Source: Streptomyces indicus (GTDB lineage: Bacteria > Actinomycetota > Actinomycetes > Streptomycetales > Streptomycetaceae). From it: 64,000 nucleotides of DNA. The DNA is taken from contig NZ_FNFF01000001.1 in assembly GCF_900100315.1 (NCBI RefSeq), positions 372,001 through 436,000 on the forward strand, read 5' to 3'. Shown here piece by piece: positions 19,808-28,077 of the stretch. The translations under genes and the position numbers were made by a program. The notes under the pieces are model-generated. The model saw nothing but the letters and a program-made list of their open reading frames with translations. It was not told where the DNA came from and made no database searches. The stretch's first letter is position 1; each line of letters opens with the position of its first letter.

Positions 19808-20986
19808 GATGGCCGCGCGGTACCCCTCCTCCAGGCGCGCCAGGCCGACGGCCGGGCTGAAGCCCTGCTCGTAGCGGCGCCGGGCCGCCTCGCCCAGCTC
19901 CCTGTTGGTGTCCTCGTCGGCGGTGATCCGGCGCAGGCAGGAGGCGAGCGAGGCCGCGTCCCCCGGCCGGTGGAGCAGCCCTGTCCTGCCGTCCTCGACG
20001 AGTTCGGCGAACGCCCCGTGTCCGGCGGCGACCACGGGGACGCCCGCCGCCATCGCCTCCACGACGACCAGGCCGAAGGCCTCCAGCCAGGTCGAGGGCG
20101 CCACCACGGCCACGGCGCGCGCGACCGCCTCGCGGCATCCGTCCCGGTCGAGCAGGCCCGCGTACTGCACGTCCTCGCGACCCGCCGCCCAGGCGGTCAC
20201 CTCCGCCTCCAGCGGGCCGGTTCCGGCGATCACCAGCGGGACGCCCGCTCCCCCACGCGCGGCGACCTCGTCCCACGCGGCCATGAGCAGCCGTACGCCC
20301 TTGGTCTCGGCGAGCCGGCCGAGGTAGAGCACGTACTCCCCCTCACCGGTGCGCGAACGGCCGGGCTCGGGAACGAAGTTGTGCTTGACCGCGAGGCGCC
20401 CGGCCGGCATCCCGGAGCGCACGAGCACGTCGCGCTGGGCGGCGGAGATGCAGAAGAAGCGGTCCACCCCCGACCACCAGCGGCGCCGGTTGAGCTGGAG
20501 ACTCAGCGCGAGCGGCACGGTGGCCGCGCGCGAGTCCCGGTAGCAGCCGTGGCGCACGGCGGGCAGCGGCGCCCTGCCCACGCAGGCGGTGCAGGGGCGG
20601 CCGTCGCGCTGGAGCGTGCCCGGCGGGCAGATCTGCGTGTAGTTGTGCAGCGTGGCGACGACCGGCACGTCCACGTCGGCGCAGGCGGCGAGCACCGCGG
20701 GCGACAGGAGCGGGAAGACGTTGTGCACATGCACCACGTCCGGCCGGTCCGCGCGCAGCCGCGCGGCCAACTCCCTGCGCACGCGCGGGTTCCAGGGCAC
20801 GAGCAGCGGCACCGCGGCCTTCGCGGGCAGGCTCATGCCTGCGATGTCGTCGCTGCGCCGCTCGAACATCTCGACGCGGTGGCCGGCCGCCCGCAGCAGC
20901 GCCGTCTCCTGGTCGACGACCTGGTTCTCGCCGCTCGGCTGGCCGGAGGAGTAGCGGTTGTGCACGACGAGGACATGCAGGCTCAT
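19772..20986 (-). CDS. Family 4 glycosyltransferase
   Basis: A 404-residue GT-B glycosyltransferase. The acceptor domain holds DVVHVHNVFPLLSPAV and a cysteine-bearing loop (ICPPGTLQRDGRPCTACVG). The donor domain holds VLYLGRLAETKGVRLLM and the EX7E region APSTWLEAFGLVVVEAMAAGVPVV. The C-terminus ends in repeat-encoded AQQSSAQQ, so the last residues may vary between strains. It adds a sugar to the repeat unit; donor unknown. ATG at 20986 overlaps the Wzy stop. Confidence 0.9.
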   Translation of the reverse strand: MSLHVLVVHNRYSSGQPSGENQVVDQETALLRAAGHRVEMFERRSDDIAGMSLPAKAAVPLLVPWNPRVRRELAARLRADRPDVVHVHNVFPLLSPAVLAACADVDVPVVATLHNYTQICPPGTLQRDGRPCTACVGRAPLPAVRHGCYRDSRAATVPLALSLQLNRRRWWSGVDRFFCISAAQRDVLVRSGMPAGRLAVKHNFVPEPGRSRTGEGEYVLYLGRLAETKGVRLLMAAWDEVAARGGAGVPLVIAGTGPLEAEVTAWAAGREDVQYAGLLDRDGCREAVARAVAVVAPSTWLEAFGLVVVEAMAAGVPVVAAGHGAFAELVEDGRTGLLHRPGDAASLASCLRRITADEDTNRELGEAARRRYEQGFSPAVGLARLEEGYRAAIAGRAQQSSAQQ

Positions 20987-22272
20987 GGCCGCCTCCGATC
21001 GCGGGCCCAGCGCGGGACCCGGTGGCGAGCAGATACGGGCGCGGCAGCCGTGAGGGGCAGGTCCGTGCGCTTCACGGGAGTCGCCAACAGCGAGGCCGCC
21101 AGGGCGAGATGGAGCAGATACGGCGAGGCGTCACCGAGTCCCGCCTCCGTGTACGAGGCGATGGCGCAGTAACTGATCAGGAAGATCGCGCAGGCCCGCT
21201 CCAGGGAGGGCGGCCGCAGCAGCGCGACCCCGCCGAGGACGAGGAGGAAGGCGGCCACGAGCGTGACCCCCGTCAGGCCCTGTTCGTGGTAGACGGACAG
21301 CCAGCTGTTGTCGATGGGCAGCCCGCCGAAGGACTTGTCGCCGAGCCCCACGCCGAAGAGCTGCTCGGAGACGGTGCGCGGCTCGGCGAGCAGGGCGTCC
21401 CAGACCTTCGCGCGGCCGGTGAGGCTGGTGAAGTACTCCTGGGTCTGGCCGCGCAGGAACCACGCCTCCAGGGCGGAGGCGAACCCCAGCACGGCCACCA
21501 CGGCGCACACCACGGCCCAGGCGAAGAAGCGGCGGGCGGCCGCGCTGGTCAGGAGGAGCGAGCCGATCGCCAGGACGAGTCCGATGAGCAGCCCGAGCGT
21601 GGCGGTGCGGGTGTGGGTCAGGGCGAGCAGCGCCAGCGAGGGCACGACGATCACGGCCGCGCTCGCCCGGTCGGTGCGCCGGCCCATGAGCAGCAGCACG
21701 GTGAGGCCGGTGATGACGGCCGCGTACTGGCCGATCTGCGGGGGCGTCAGCGGCCACAACGCGCCGACGAGCCGTCCCCCGTACAGGTCGGGCATCGCCG
21801 CCCCCGGCGACAGAAGCAGACCGGCGGCCACCGAGCCGAGCACGGCGAAGTACATCCGGATGTGACTGCGCACGAAGGTCAGGCCGCCGTCCCACCAGCG
21901 CGTGAGCAGCCACAGGGTGGCCACGAAGAGCGCGAAGCGGCCGCAGCGGAACAGCGCGCCGAACCCGGACTCCAGCTCGGCGCTGGAGATCACGCTCGGC
22001 ACGAGCAGCAGCGTGAGCAGCAGGACGTAGGCGCTGGGCCGCAGCCGGATCCGCGGGTTGAGGGCGAGCGCCAGGACGAACGCGAGCACCAGCGAACCCA
22101 TCGTGACCATCTGGATGAGCGAACGGGGCAGCGGCACGATGGTCTGCGCACCCGCGGAGCCGAGGGTGTTGAGGATCAGCAGGCCCCAGACCACTCCGAC
22201 GGTGCGCGGCGGCCCGGACGAATGCGCCGCGGTCGCCGGCTGCGCGTCGTCCACACGGGTTCCATGGGTCAT
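20983..22272 (-). CDS. O-antigen ligase / Wzy-like polymerase
   Basis: A 429-residue membrane protein with 10-12 hydrophobic segments and one larger polar loop around residues 270-310 (LRGQTQEYFTSLTGRAKVW, GVGLGDKSFGGLPIDNSWL), the pattern of WzyE/WaaL-family ligases and polymerases. TGRAKVWDALL and HEQGLTG are family-typical. It should polymerise lipid-linked repeat units at the outer membrane face. I prefer the ATG at 22272 (one base after the preceding stop) with AAGGGCGG upstream; an in-frame GTG at 22281 has the ribosome site too close. Confidence 0.83.
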   Translation of the reverse strand: MTHGTRVDDAQPATAAHSSGPPRTVGVVWGLLILNTLGSAGAQTIVPLPRSLIQMVTMGSLVLAFVLALALNPRIRLRPSAYVLLLTLLLVPSVISSAELESGFGALFRCGRFALFVATLWLLTRWWDGGLTFVRSHIRMYFAVLGSVAAGLLLSPGAAMPDLYGGRLVGALWPLTPPQIGQYAAVITGLTVLLLMGRRTDRASAAVIVVPSLALLALTHTRTATLGLLIGLVLAIGSLLLTSAAARRFFAWAVVCAVVAVLGFASALEAWFLRGQTQEYFTSLTGRAKVWDALLAEPRTVSEQLFGVGLGDKSFGGLPIDNSWLSVYHEQGLTGVTLVAAFLLVLGGVALLRPPSLERACAIFLISYCAIASYTEAGLGDASPYLLHLALAASLLATPVKRTDLPLTAAAPVSARHRVPRWARDRRRP

Positions 22273-22273
22273 G

Positions 22274-23839
22274 TCAGTCACCGCCCTTGGCGCGCAGGGT
22301 GCTGCCGGCGTCCTGCCCGTAGGGCTTGCCCTGCCACTTCTTGAAGGTCAGGACGCCGCTGGGGTCGTGCGCGACGAAGGTCCAGGGGCCGACGTACGCG
22401 TTGTCGTACCAGCGGTTGCCCTGCTGCAGCGTGATGGCCTCGGCCACCTTCTCGCCCTTGTACGGCGACCAGTCGGGATACGTGCCGTAGTTGGCGAGCA
22501 GCGCCATCCGGCCGCACTGCGCCTTGCACTTGACCACCGACGGGTTGAGCGAGAACAGGTTGTCGTGCACGACGACGCGCTGGGTCTTCCAGCGGCAGTC
22601 CGCGTACAACGGGTCCTTGGAGATGGCCGGTTGGGCGCAGCGCCCGATGTCCTTCACCAGACGGGTGCAGTCGCCCGACGAGGTGTTGGCGGGGCTGTTG
22701 CAGAAGCGGTCGGCGTTCTCCCACAGGGTGAGGCCGGACCAGTTGTCCTCCAGGACGTTCCGGTACACCTCGATCCGGTCCGTGCGGGCGGCGACGCGCG
22801 GTTCGCCGCCCGACTCGGACAGGTAGACCGTGGCGAACGGGAAGGTGTCGCCGCGGTCGGCGGCTCTGCGGCCCTCCACCCAGTTGTTGCGGCGGATCGT
22901 GTTGGTGCGGATGACCGCGTTGTAGCTGGTCTCGTAGATGAGCGCGGCACCGTCGTTGGCCTCGATCACGTTGCCCTCGATGCGGAAGTCGTTGTTGTTG
23001 GTGTCCGCCCACAGGCCGGTGCCGCGGTTGTCGTGCACCCAGTTCCCGCGGATGTCGGCGCCGTCGACCGCCCAGAACTTGGCGCCTCCGGTGCAGCCGC
23101 AGCCTTCCTTCTTGCGCTCCCAGTCGTCGGTGTTGTTGCCGGTGATCTCGTTGCCTTCGACGACCAGGTCCTTGACGGCGTTGCCGCTCTTGTAGGCGTT
23201 GAGGCCGTACTGGCCGTTGTCGCGCAGGCAGTTGGCGCGGACCACCTGGCGGGCGCCGGCCATCAGGCCCGCGCCGGAGTTCCGCTGGATGACGGCGTGC
23301 TCGATCACCCAGCCGTCGCCCGAGTCGTGGTTGACCACGCCCTGGTCGTGCGGGGCCACGAAGCCCTGCACGGTCAGGTGGCGGATCGTGACATCGGACG
23401 CGGTGCCGCCGAACGCGTACTGGTTGGTCCGCGCGCCGTCGAGCACGGCGCCCGGTGCGCCGAGGTAGGTGTTGCCCTTCTTCGGGATGACCTGGGCGTA
23501 CCGGTCCGCTTCAAGGGTGTGCTTGCCGGGGCGCAGCCAGAAGGTGGTGCCGGCCGGGCTCCCCTTGGTCTTCGCGGAGAGGTCGCCGACCACGCCGGGG
23601 TCGACCGTCACGGCGCCCGCGGGAGCTTCGTTCGGACCGGGTTCCGGCTCGGCGCACACGCGGGCGCGCGCGGCGGCGGGCGCACCGGAGGTGGTGGGCG
23701 CCCCGGCCGGCTCGGCCGAGTCCTCCGGCGTGCCGGTGCAGCCGCCCGCCGCGAGCAGGACCAGCACCAGCGGGGCGGCCGGCCAGGTCCGGCGCCACCT
23801 CTTCGGTGCGGCCCCTCGCATCGGGCGCCACCACGTCAT
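22274..23839 (-). CDS. Secreted right-handed beta-helix lipoprotein
   Basis: A 521-residue exported protein. The N-terminal basic and hydrophobic segment ends in a lipobox (LLAAGGC), followed by an A/P/T-rich linker. The rest shows repeated N-rich rungs of a parallel beta-helix (VVEGNEITGNN, IEGNVIEANDG, IEVYRNVLEDNWSGLTLWENA). Relatives include pectate-lyase-like and alginate-epimerase-like (AlgG) proteins, so it may cleave or epimerise the EPS at the cell surface. Two ORF-internal Cys-rich turns (CGCTGG, CKAQCG) may form disulfides. ATG at 23839 has GAGG 8 bases upstream. Confidence 0.8.
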   Translation of the reverse strand: MTWWRPMRGAAPKRWRRTWPAAPLVLVLLAAGGCTGTPEDSAEPAGAPTTSGAPAAARARVCAEPEPGPNEAPAGAVTVDPGVVGDLSAKTKGSPAGTTFWLRPGKHTLEADRYAQVIPKKGNTYLGAPGAVLDGARTNQYAFGGTASDVTIRHLTVQGFVAPHDQGVVNHDSGDGWVIEHAVIQRNSGAGLMAGARQVVRANCLRDNGQYGLNAYKSGNAVKDLVVEGNEITGNNTDDWERKKEGCGCTGGAKFWAVDGADIRGNWVHDNRGTGLWADTNNNDFRIEGNVIEANDGAALIYETSYNAVIRTNTIRRNNWVEGRRAADRGDTFPFATVYLSESGGEPRVAARTDRIEVYRNVLEDNWSGLTLWENADRFCNSPANTSSGDCTRLVKDIGRCAQPAISKDPLYADCRWKTQRVVVHDNLFSLNPSVVKCKAQCGRMALLANYGTYPDWSPYKGEKVAEAITLQQGNRWYDNAYVGPWTFVAHDPSGVLTFKKWQGKPYGQDAGSTLRAKGGD

Positions 23840-23858
23840 CCCCACGTCCTCTGTCTCC

Positions 23859-25805
23859 CTAGTCCTGGAACCTGAGTACGGTCGTGAACGCGCCCTTGCC
23901 GTCGGCGGCGCCGGTGCCGATCAGCGTGGTGGCCGGCTCCTTGCGGCCGAAGCCGGCGGAGTACCAGCCCAGCGGCGGGTCGGTCTTGCCTCGGTGGGCG
24001 CTCCAGCGCAGCTGGGCGGGCAAGTCGAGCACCGCCGAGCGGTCCTCGCCGTCGCGGGTCCAGGTGAGACGGGCCCGGTGGCCTTCGAGGTCCGCGGTGA
24101 CGGACGGACCGAGGTGGAATGCCAGGTGCACGTCATGCCGGGAGCCGCCGTGCACCTCGTCCGTCACCGTCAACTCCCGGCGTTCCGCCACCAGTTCGAC
24201 GTGGCGCCGGTGCATGGCGGGCCGGTAGCCGTCGTGCTCGGCGCTCCAGCGCACCACGGACGGATCCTCGGTCCGCACGGACAGGACCCGGGTCGCGGCC
24301 TGCCGCAGCCAGAGGAACGGGCCGCCGGATTCGGACTGGTCGGCGCCGTCGAGCCGCAGGGTGTTGTGGGCGAGTGTGGAGCGGAAGTAGCTCCGCCAGG
24401 CGGGCTCGCCGTGATAGCAGTACGTGCCCGGATCGGCGAGCACGTCCACGCCGTCCTGCCGCACCTCCACGGACAGGGCGTCGGCGTGGGCGTGCGCGGC
24501 GATGGACAGGAAGCCGTGCGGTCCGCCGTCGCAGCGGCACCAGATCCCCTCCGGGCCGCGCAGGATGGTGAGGCCCGCGTCGGCGAAGTGCGCCGGCCGT
24601 TCGCGCGGCCGCCGCACCCCGAGGTCCACGGGCTCGATGAGCGCGGCGAGCAGCTGGGTGCGCACATCGGTGCCCGTCACCTCGGGCCACCAGTCGAGCC
24701 GCCCGAACACGGCGGCCCCCGTGGCCAGGAGTGACCCCCACCGGTCGGTGCCCGCACCGTCGAGGACCAAGCCGTGGCCGTCGTCGGCGTCCCCTTGGCG
24801 CGGGGGCCGCAGCCGGTCGTCCACGACGGCCGCGAGCGCGTCGGTCATCCGCAGCAGTACGAGCCGTACGGTCGCGGGCACCTCCACCCCGGCGGCGTCC
24901 GCCTCGGCCAGGGCCGCGAGGCCCAGCTCAAGGACCAACCCGTGGTATTCGGTGGCGAGTTCGCGGTTGAGGCCGGAGAGGAAGGTGTTGGCGCGCAGGT
25001 TGCGGTCGAGGGACCGCAACGCCTCGGCGCGCCGGCGCGCGGAGTCGGGGAACCAGTCGAAGGCGCAGGCCGCGGCGAACTGCCCGGCGGCCTCGGCGAT
25101 GACGTGGTTGTTCGCGGAGGATCCGCGGCTGGGGAAGGCGGCGAGCCAGCGCTGGTGGTGCCAGATCTGGTGGTGGGCCACCGGGTTGCGCTCGAACAGC
25201 TCGGCCGCGCCCGGCCACCCGTCGAGCAGCCGCCGGATCCACACCCACGACAGGAGCCGGATGCCCAGCTCGATACCGCTGATCCAGTGCACGCCGCGCA
25301 GGGGCGCGTTCGCCGCCCACCAGGACCGCAGATGCGCGGCCACCCGCTCGGCGTACCGGTCGTCGCCGGTCACGGCGTAGGCGGCGGCGAGCACGGTGAG
25401 GTACTGGTGGCGGGACGGCTCCCAGATCTGCTTGATGTCGCCGACCGCCTCCTCGTCGCGGTAGGGCAGCCCGAAGGCGTAGCCCCAGGGTGCGCGGCGC
25501 CCGGTCTTGGGGTCGTACCACCAGTCCGGTGCATCGAGGTCGTCGCGGACGACGCCGAAGAACTCGGCGTGCCCGGCCATCAGCCGGTCCGCCTCGGCGA
25601 GCAGGCGCTTCACGGCGTCCGGCGCGAGGGCGGTGAGCGAACCGGGCGGCAGGACCGCGGTGAAGCGGGCGCCGGCCACCCGCGGTCCCTCCGGGACCGT
25701 GCCGCGCCACCGCCGTCTGCGCACCGTGTCGCCCACCCGGCCCGCGACCTCCCGCGGCCCCATCCGGGACAGGCGCCGCAGATACCAGCCCGCACTCATC
25801 GTCAT
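23859..25805 (-). CDS. Heparinase II/III-like / alginate lyase family protein
   Basis: A 648-residue protein with an N-terminal alpha/alpha-toroid (from about residue 85, including WISGIELGIRLLSWVWI and SSANNHVIAEAAGQFAAACAF). The C-terminal heparinase-II/III beta-domain (about 385-640) contains SIAAHAHADALSVEVRQDG and DPGTYCYHGEPAWRSYFRSTLAHNTL. The NNH and HAHAD motifs carry the catalytic Asn/His/Tyr region of the lyase family. No signal peptide is obvious, a recurrent feature of EPS-locus members. It probably cleaves uronic-acid-containing chains. ATG at 25805 overlaps the next gene's stop. Confidence 0.87.
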   Translation of the reverse strand: MTMSAGWYLRRLSRMGPREVAGRVGDTVRRRRWRGTVPEGPRVAGARFTAVLPPGSLTALAPDAVKRLLAEADRLMAGHAEFFGVVRDDLDAPDWWYDPKTGRRAPWGYAFGLPYRDEEAVGDIKQIWEPSRHQYLTVLAAAYAVTGDDRYAERVAAHLRSWWAANAPLRGVHWISGIELGIRLLSWVWIRRLLDGWPGAAELFERNPVAHHQIWHHQRWLAAFPSRGSSANNHVIAEAAGQFAAACAFDWFPDSARRRAEALRSLDRNLRANTFLSGLNRELATEYHGLVLELGLAALAEADAAGVEVPATVRLVLLRMTDALAAVVDDRLRPPRQGDADDGHGLVLDGAGTDRWGSLLATGAAVFGRLDWWPEVTGTDVRTQLLAALIEPVDLGVRRPRERPAHFADAGLTILRGPEGIWCRCDGGPHGFLSIAAHAHADALSVEVRQDGVDVLADPGTYCYHGEPAWRSYFRSTLAHNTLRLDGADQSESGGPFLWLRQAATRVLSVRTEDPSVVRWSAEHDGYRPAMHRRHVELVAERRELTVTDEVHGGSRHDVHLAFHLGPSVTADLEGHRARLTWTRDGEDRSAVLDLPAQLRWSAHRGKTDPPLGWYSAGFGRKEPATTLIGTGAADGKGAFTTVLRFQD

Positions 25806-27994
25806 CGCGCCCTCGCCAGGGTCACGGGGGCTCCGGCGGTCAGTGCGGTCTGCACGGCGAGGGTGGCCGCGGTGGTGGCGGCGAGGGACTCCAGGGGCAC
25901 GGGCATGGGCCCGCCGGTGCGCACGGCCCGTACGAACGCGGCCAGTTGGGCGTTCTGCCCCTTGTCCCGCGCCTTCGGCAGGCGGGAACTCACCCACCGC
26001 CTGCGGCCGTACACCGAGGCGCGCACGAAGTCGTCGAGGCGCAGCACCTTGCCGTCCGCGGCGAGGTCGAGGGTCTCCTTCGGGAAGGCGGAGGAGCCGG
26101 AGGTGACGTAGCTGAGCGTGGCGGTGGAGCCGTCCGGGTAGCCGAGGACCAGCTGCAGGTCGTCGTGGCCCGCGTCGCCCCTGCCGCCGGGGGTGCCCGT
26201 CGCGTACACCGAGACCGGGTCGGCGCCGAGCAGCCAACTGGCCGTGTCGATGAAGTGCCCGCCCTCGCCCGCGAACCGCGAGCCCTCGCTGCCCCGGCGC
26301 AGATACCAGCTGCCGTGTTCGAGGCGGCCCGCGTTGACGAGACAGCGCAGGCTCGCCGGTCCGGTGCGGGCGCCGAACCGCTCCTTGGCCTCGGTCAGGA
26401 GCGGTGCGAAGCGGCGGTTGAAGCCCACGTGCAGGCGGTCGTTGCCGGACTCCTCCACCGCTGCGAGCACCCTGGCGAGTTCCTCCTCGGTGAGGGCCAG
26501 GGGCTTCTCCACGAACACCGTCTTGCCCGCGAGCAGCGCCTGCCGGGTCAGGTCGGCGTGCGAGCTGTGCCGGGTGACCACGAACACCGCGTCGATGTCC
26601 TTGTCGCCGAGCGCCGCGTCGAGGTCGGTGGTGGCCTGCGCGAAGCCGAACTTGCGCTGCGCGTTGGCGGCGGACAGCGCCGTCGTGGTCACCACGGTGG
26701 ACAGTTCGACGCCGTCGCGGCCTGTCAGATGCGGAAGCAGCATCGACGTGGCGTAGTTGCCCGCGCCGACGAACGCGAGGCGTACCGGGGCGCCGGCGGT
26801 GCGGAAGGGGCGCGGCTGTGGGTGCGCGGCGGGCACGGTGACCACGGGAGCTTCGGCCTTCGCCACCTCCTGCCCGGGATACCGGAACAGGACGGCGACG
26901 GCCTTCAACTCGCCCTCCTTCAGGCTCTCGTACGTCTCCACGGCGTCGTCGAAGGCGGCGACATGGGAGACGAGCGGATCCACGTCCACGCGGCCGCGGG
27001 CCATGAGGTCGAGGAAGCAGGCGAGGTTGCGGCGTTCGGTCCAGCGGACGTAGCCGATCGGGTAGTCGCGGCCCTCCAGCTCGTACTCCGGGTCGTAGCG
27101 CCCGGGTCCGTACGAGCGCGAGAAGCGGACGTCGAGCTCCTTCTCGTAGTACGCGTTCCACGGCAGGTCGAGGCGGCACTTGCCGATGTCGACCACGCGG
27201 CCGCGGTCGCGGCTCAACTGGGCGGCGAGCTCCACGGGTTGGTTGCTGCCGCCGCCGGCGGCCAGATACACCTGGTCGACGCCGTGCCCGTCGGTCAGCT
27301 CGGCGACCGCGTTCGCGACGGCGGCGGAGGCGGGGTCCCCGCAGGCCGCGGCGCCCAGCCGTGCGGCGAGCGCGCAGCGCGCCGGATCCGGGTCGGCGCC
27401 GACCACCCGTACCCCTGAAGCGGTCAGCAGCTGCGCCACCAGCTGCCCGATCAGGCCGAGGCCGATCACCAGGGCCACCTCGCCGAGCTGCGGCTCGCCC
27501 TGCCGCACCCCCTGGAGCGCGATCGAGCCGACGGTCCCGAAGGCCGCGTGCCGGGGGTCGAGGCCGTCGGGCACCTTGGCGTAGAGGTTCCCGGGCACCC
27601 AGTTCACCTCGGCGTGCAGCGCGTGCTCGTTGCCGGCGCAGGCCACGAGGTCGCCGACGGCCACGTCGTCGACCCCGGCGCCGACCTGCTCGACCACCCC
27701 GCACAGCGAGTAGCCGAGCGGGGTGTACGAGTCCAGCTTGCCCATGACCTTGCGGTACGTGGCCGGCACACCGTTCGTGGCCACGCTCTGCACGACCTTG
27801 GCCACCTGGTCGGGACGTGAACGGGCCTTGCCCACCATCGACATGCCGGCCTCGGAGACCTTCATCAGCTCGGTGCCGGTGGATATCAGCGAGTACGCGC
27901 TGCGCACGAGCACCCCGCCCGGCTTGCACCCCGGCACCGGCACGTCGAGCAGCGCCAGTTCGCCGCTCTTGTAGTTCTGCACTACCTGCTTCAC
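25802..27994 (-). CDS. Bi-domain oxidoreductase (zinc-type MDR fused to Gfo/Idh/MocA)
   Basis: A 730-residue fusion. Residues 1 to about 370 are a medium-chain alcohol dehydrogenase (PLGYSLCGVVEQVG, the NAD loop VIGLGLIGQLVAQLL). Residues about 400-730 are a Gfo/Idh/MocA dehydrogenase (RLAFVGAGNYATSML, VFVEKPLALTEEEL, GEGGHFIDTASWLLG). Such two-domain oxidoreductases are found next to heparinase-II/III genes in many EPS loci. A combined oxidation/reduction on one nucleotide sugar is plausible, but the reaction is not known to me. GTG start at 27994; a 67-base repeat-rich gap separates it from asnB. Confidence 0.88.
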   Translation of the reverse strand: MKQVVQNYKSGELALLDVPVPGCKPGGVLVRSAYSLISTGTELMKVSEAGMSMVGKARSRPDQVAKVVQSVATNGVPATYRKVMGKLDSYTPLGYSLCGVVEQVGAGVDDVAVGDLVACAGNEHALHAEVNWVPGNLYAKVPDGLDPRHAAFGTVGSIALQGVRQGEPQLGEVALVIGLGLIGQLVAQLLTASGVRVVGADPDPARCALAARLGAAACGDPASAAVANAVAELTDGHGVDQVYLAAGGGSNQPVELAAQLSRDRGRVVDIGKCRLDLPWNAYYEKELDVRFSRSYGPGRYDPEYELEGRDYPIGYVRWTERRNLACFLDLMARGRVDVDPLVSHVAAFDDAVETYESLKEGELKAVAVLFRYPGQEVAKAEAPVVTVPAAHPQPRPFRTAGAPVRLAFVGAGNYATSMLLPHLTGRDGVELSTVVTTTALSAANAQRKFGFAQATTDLDAALGDKDIDAVFVVTRHSSHADLTRQALLAGKTVFVEKPLALTEEELARVLAAVEESGNDRLHVGFNRRFAPLLTEAKERFGARTGPASLRCLVNAGRLEHGSWYLRRGSEGSRFAGEGGHFIDTASWLLGADPVSVYATGTPGGRGDAGHDDLQLVLGYPDGSTATLSYVTSGSSAFPKETLDLAADGKVLRLDDFVRASVYGRRRWVSSRLPKARDKGQNAQLAAFVRAVRTGGPMPVPLESLAATTAATLAVQTALTAGAPVTLARAR

Positions 27995-28002
27995 TCGGAT
28001 CC

Positions 28003-28077
28003 CCTGATTCCCGTGATTCCCCGGCCGATTGCCGTCATGGCCAGGCCGGTTGCCGTGTTTCCTACGCCGGTTGCCGT
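28003..28077. repeat. 21-bp tandem repeat across the asnB 3' end
   Basis: The 12-base core GCCGGTTGCCGT occurs at 28045-28056 and 28066-28077. A variant GCCGATTGCCGT is at 28024-28035 and a weaker copy at 28003-28014, giving four units at exactly 21-base spacing. The last unit is inside the asnB coding end (stop at 28062-28064); the others fill the gap to the next gene. Confidence 0.9.

Noticed and set aside
19659..20276. Minus-strand frame whose product ends in repeated VNRTA units
   Set aside because: It is the 15-bp minisatellite read in a frame other than the glycosyltransferase frame; no ribosome site or conserved domain.
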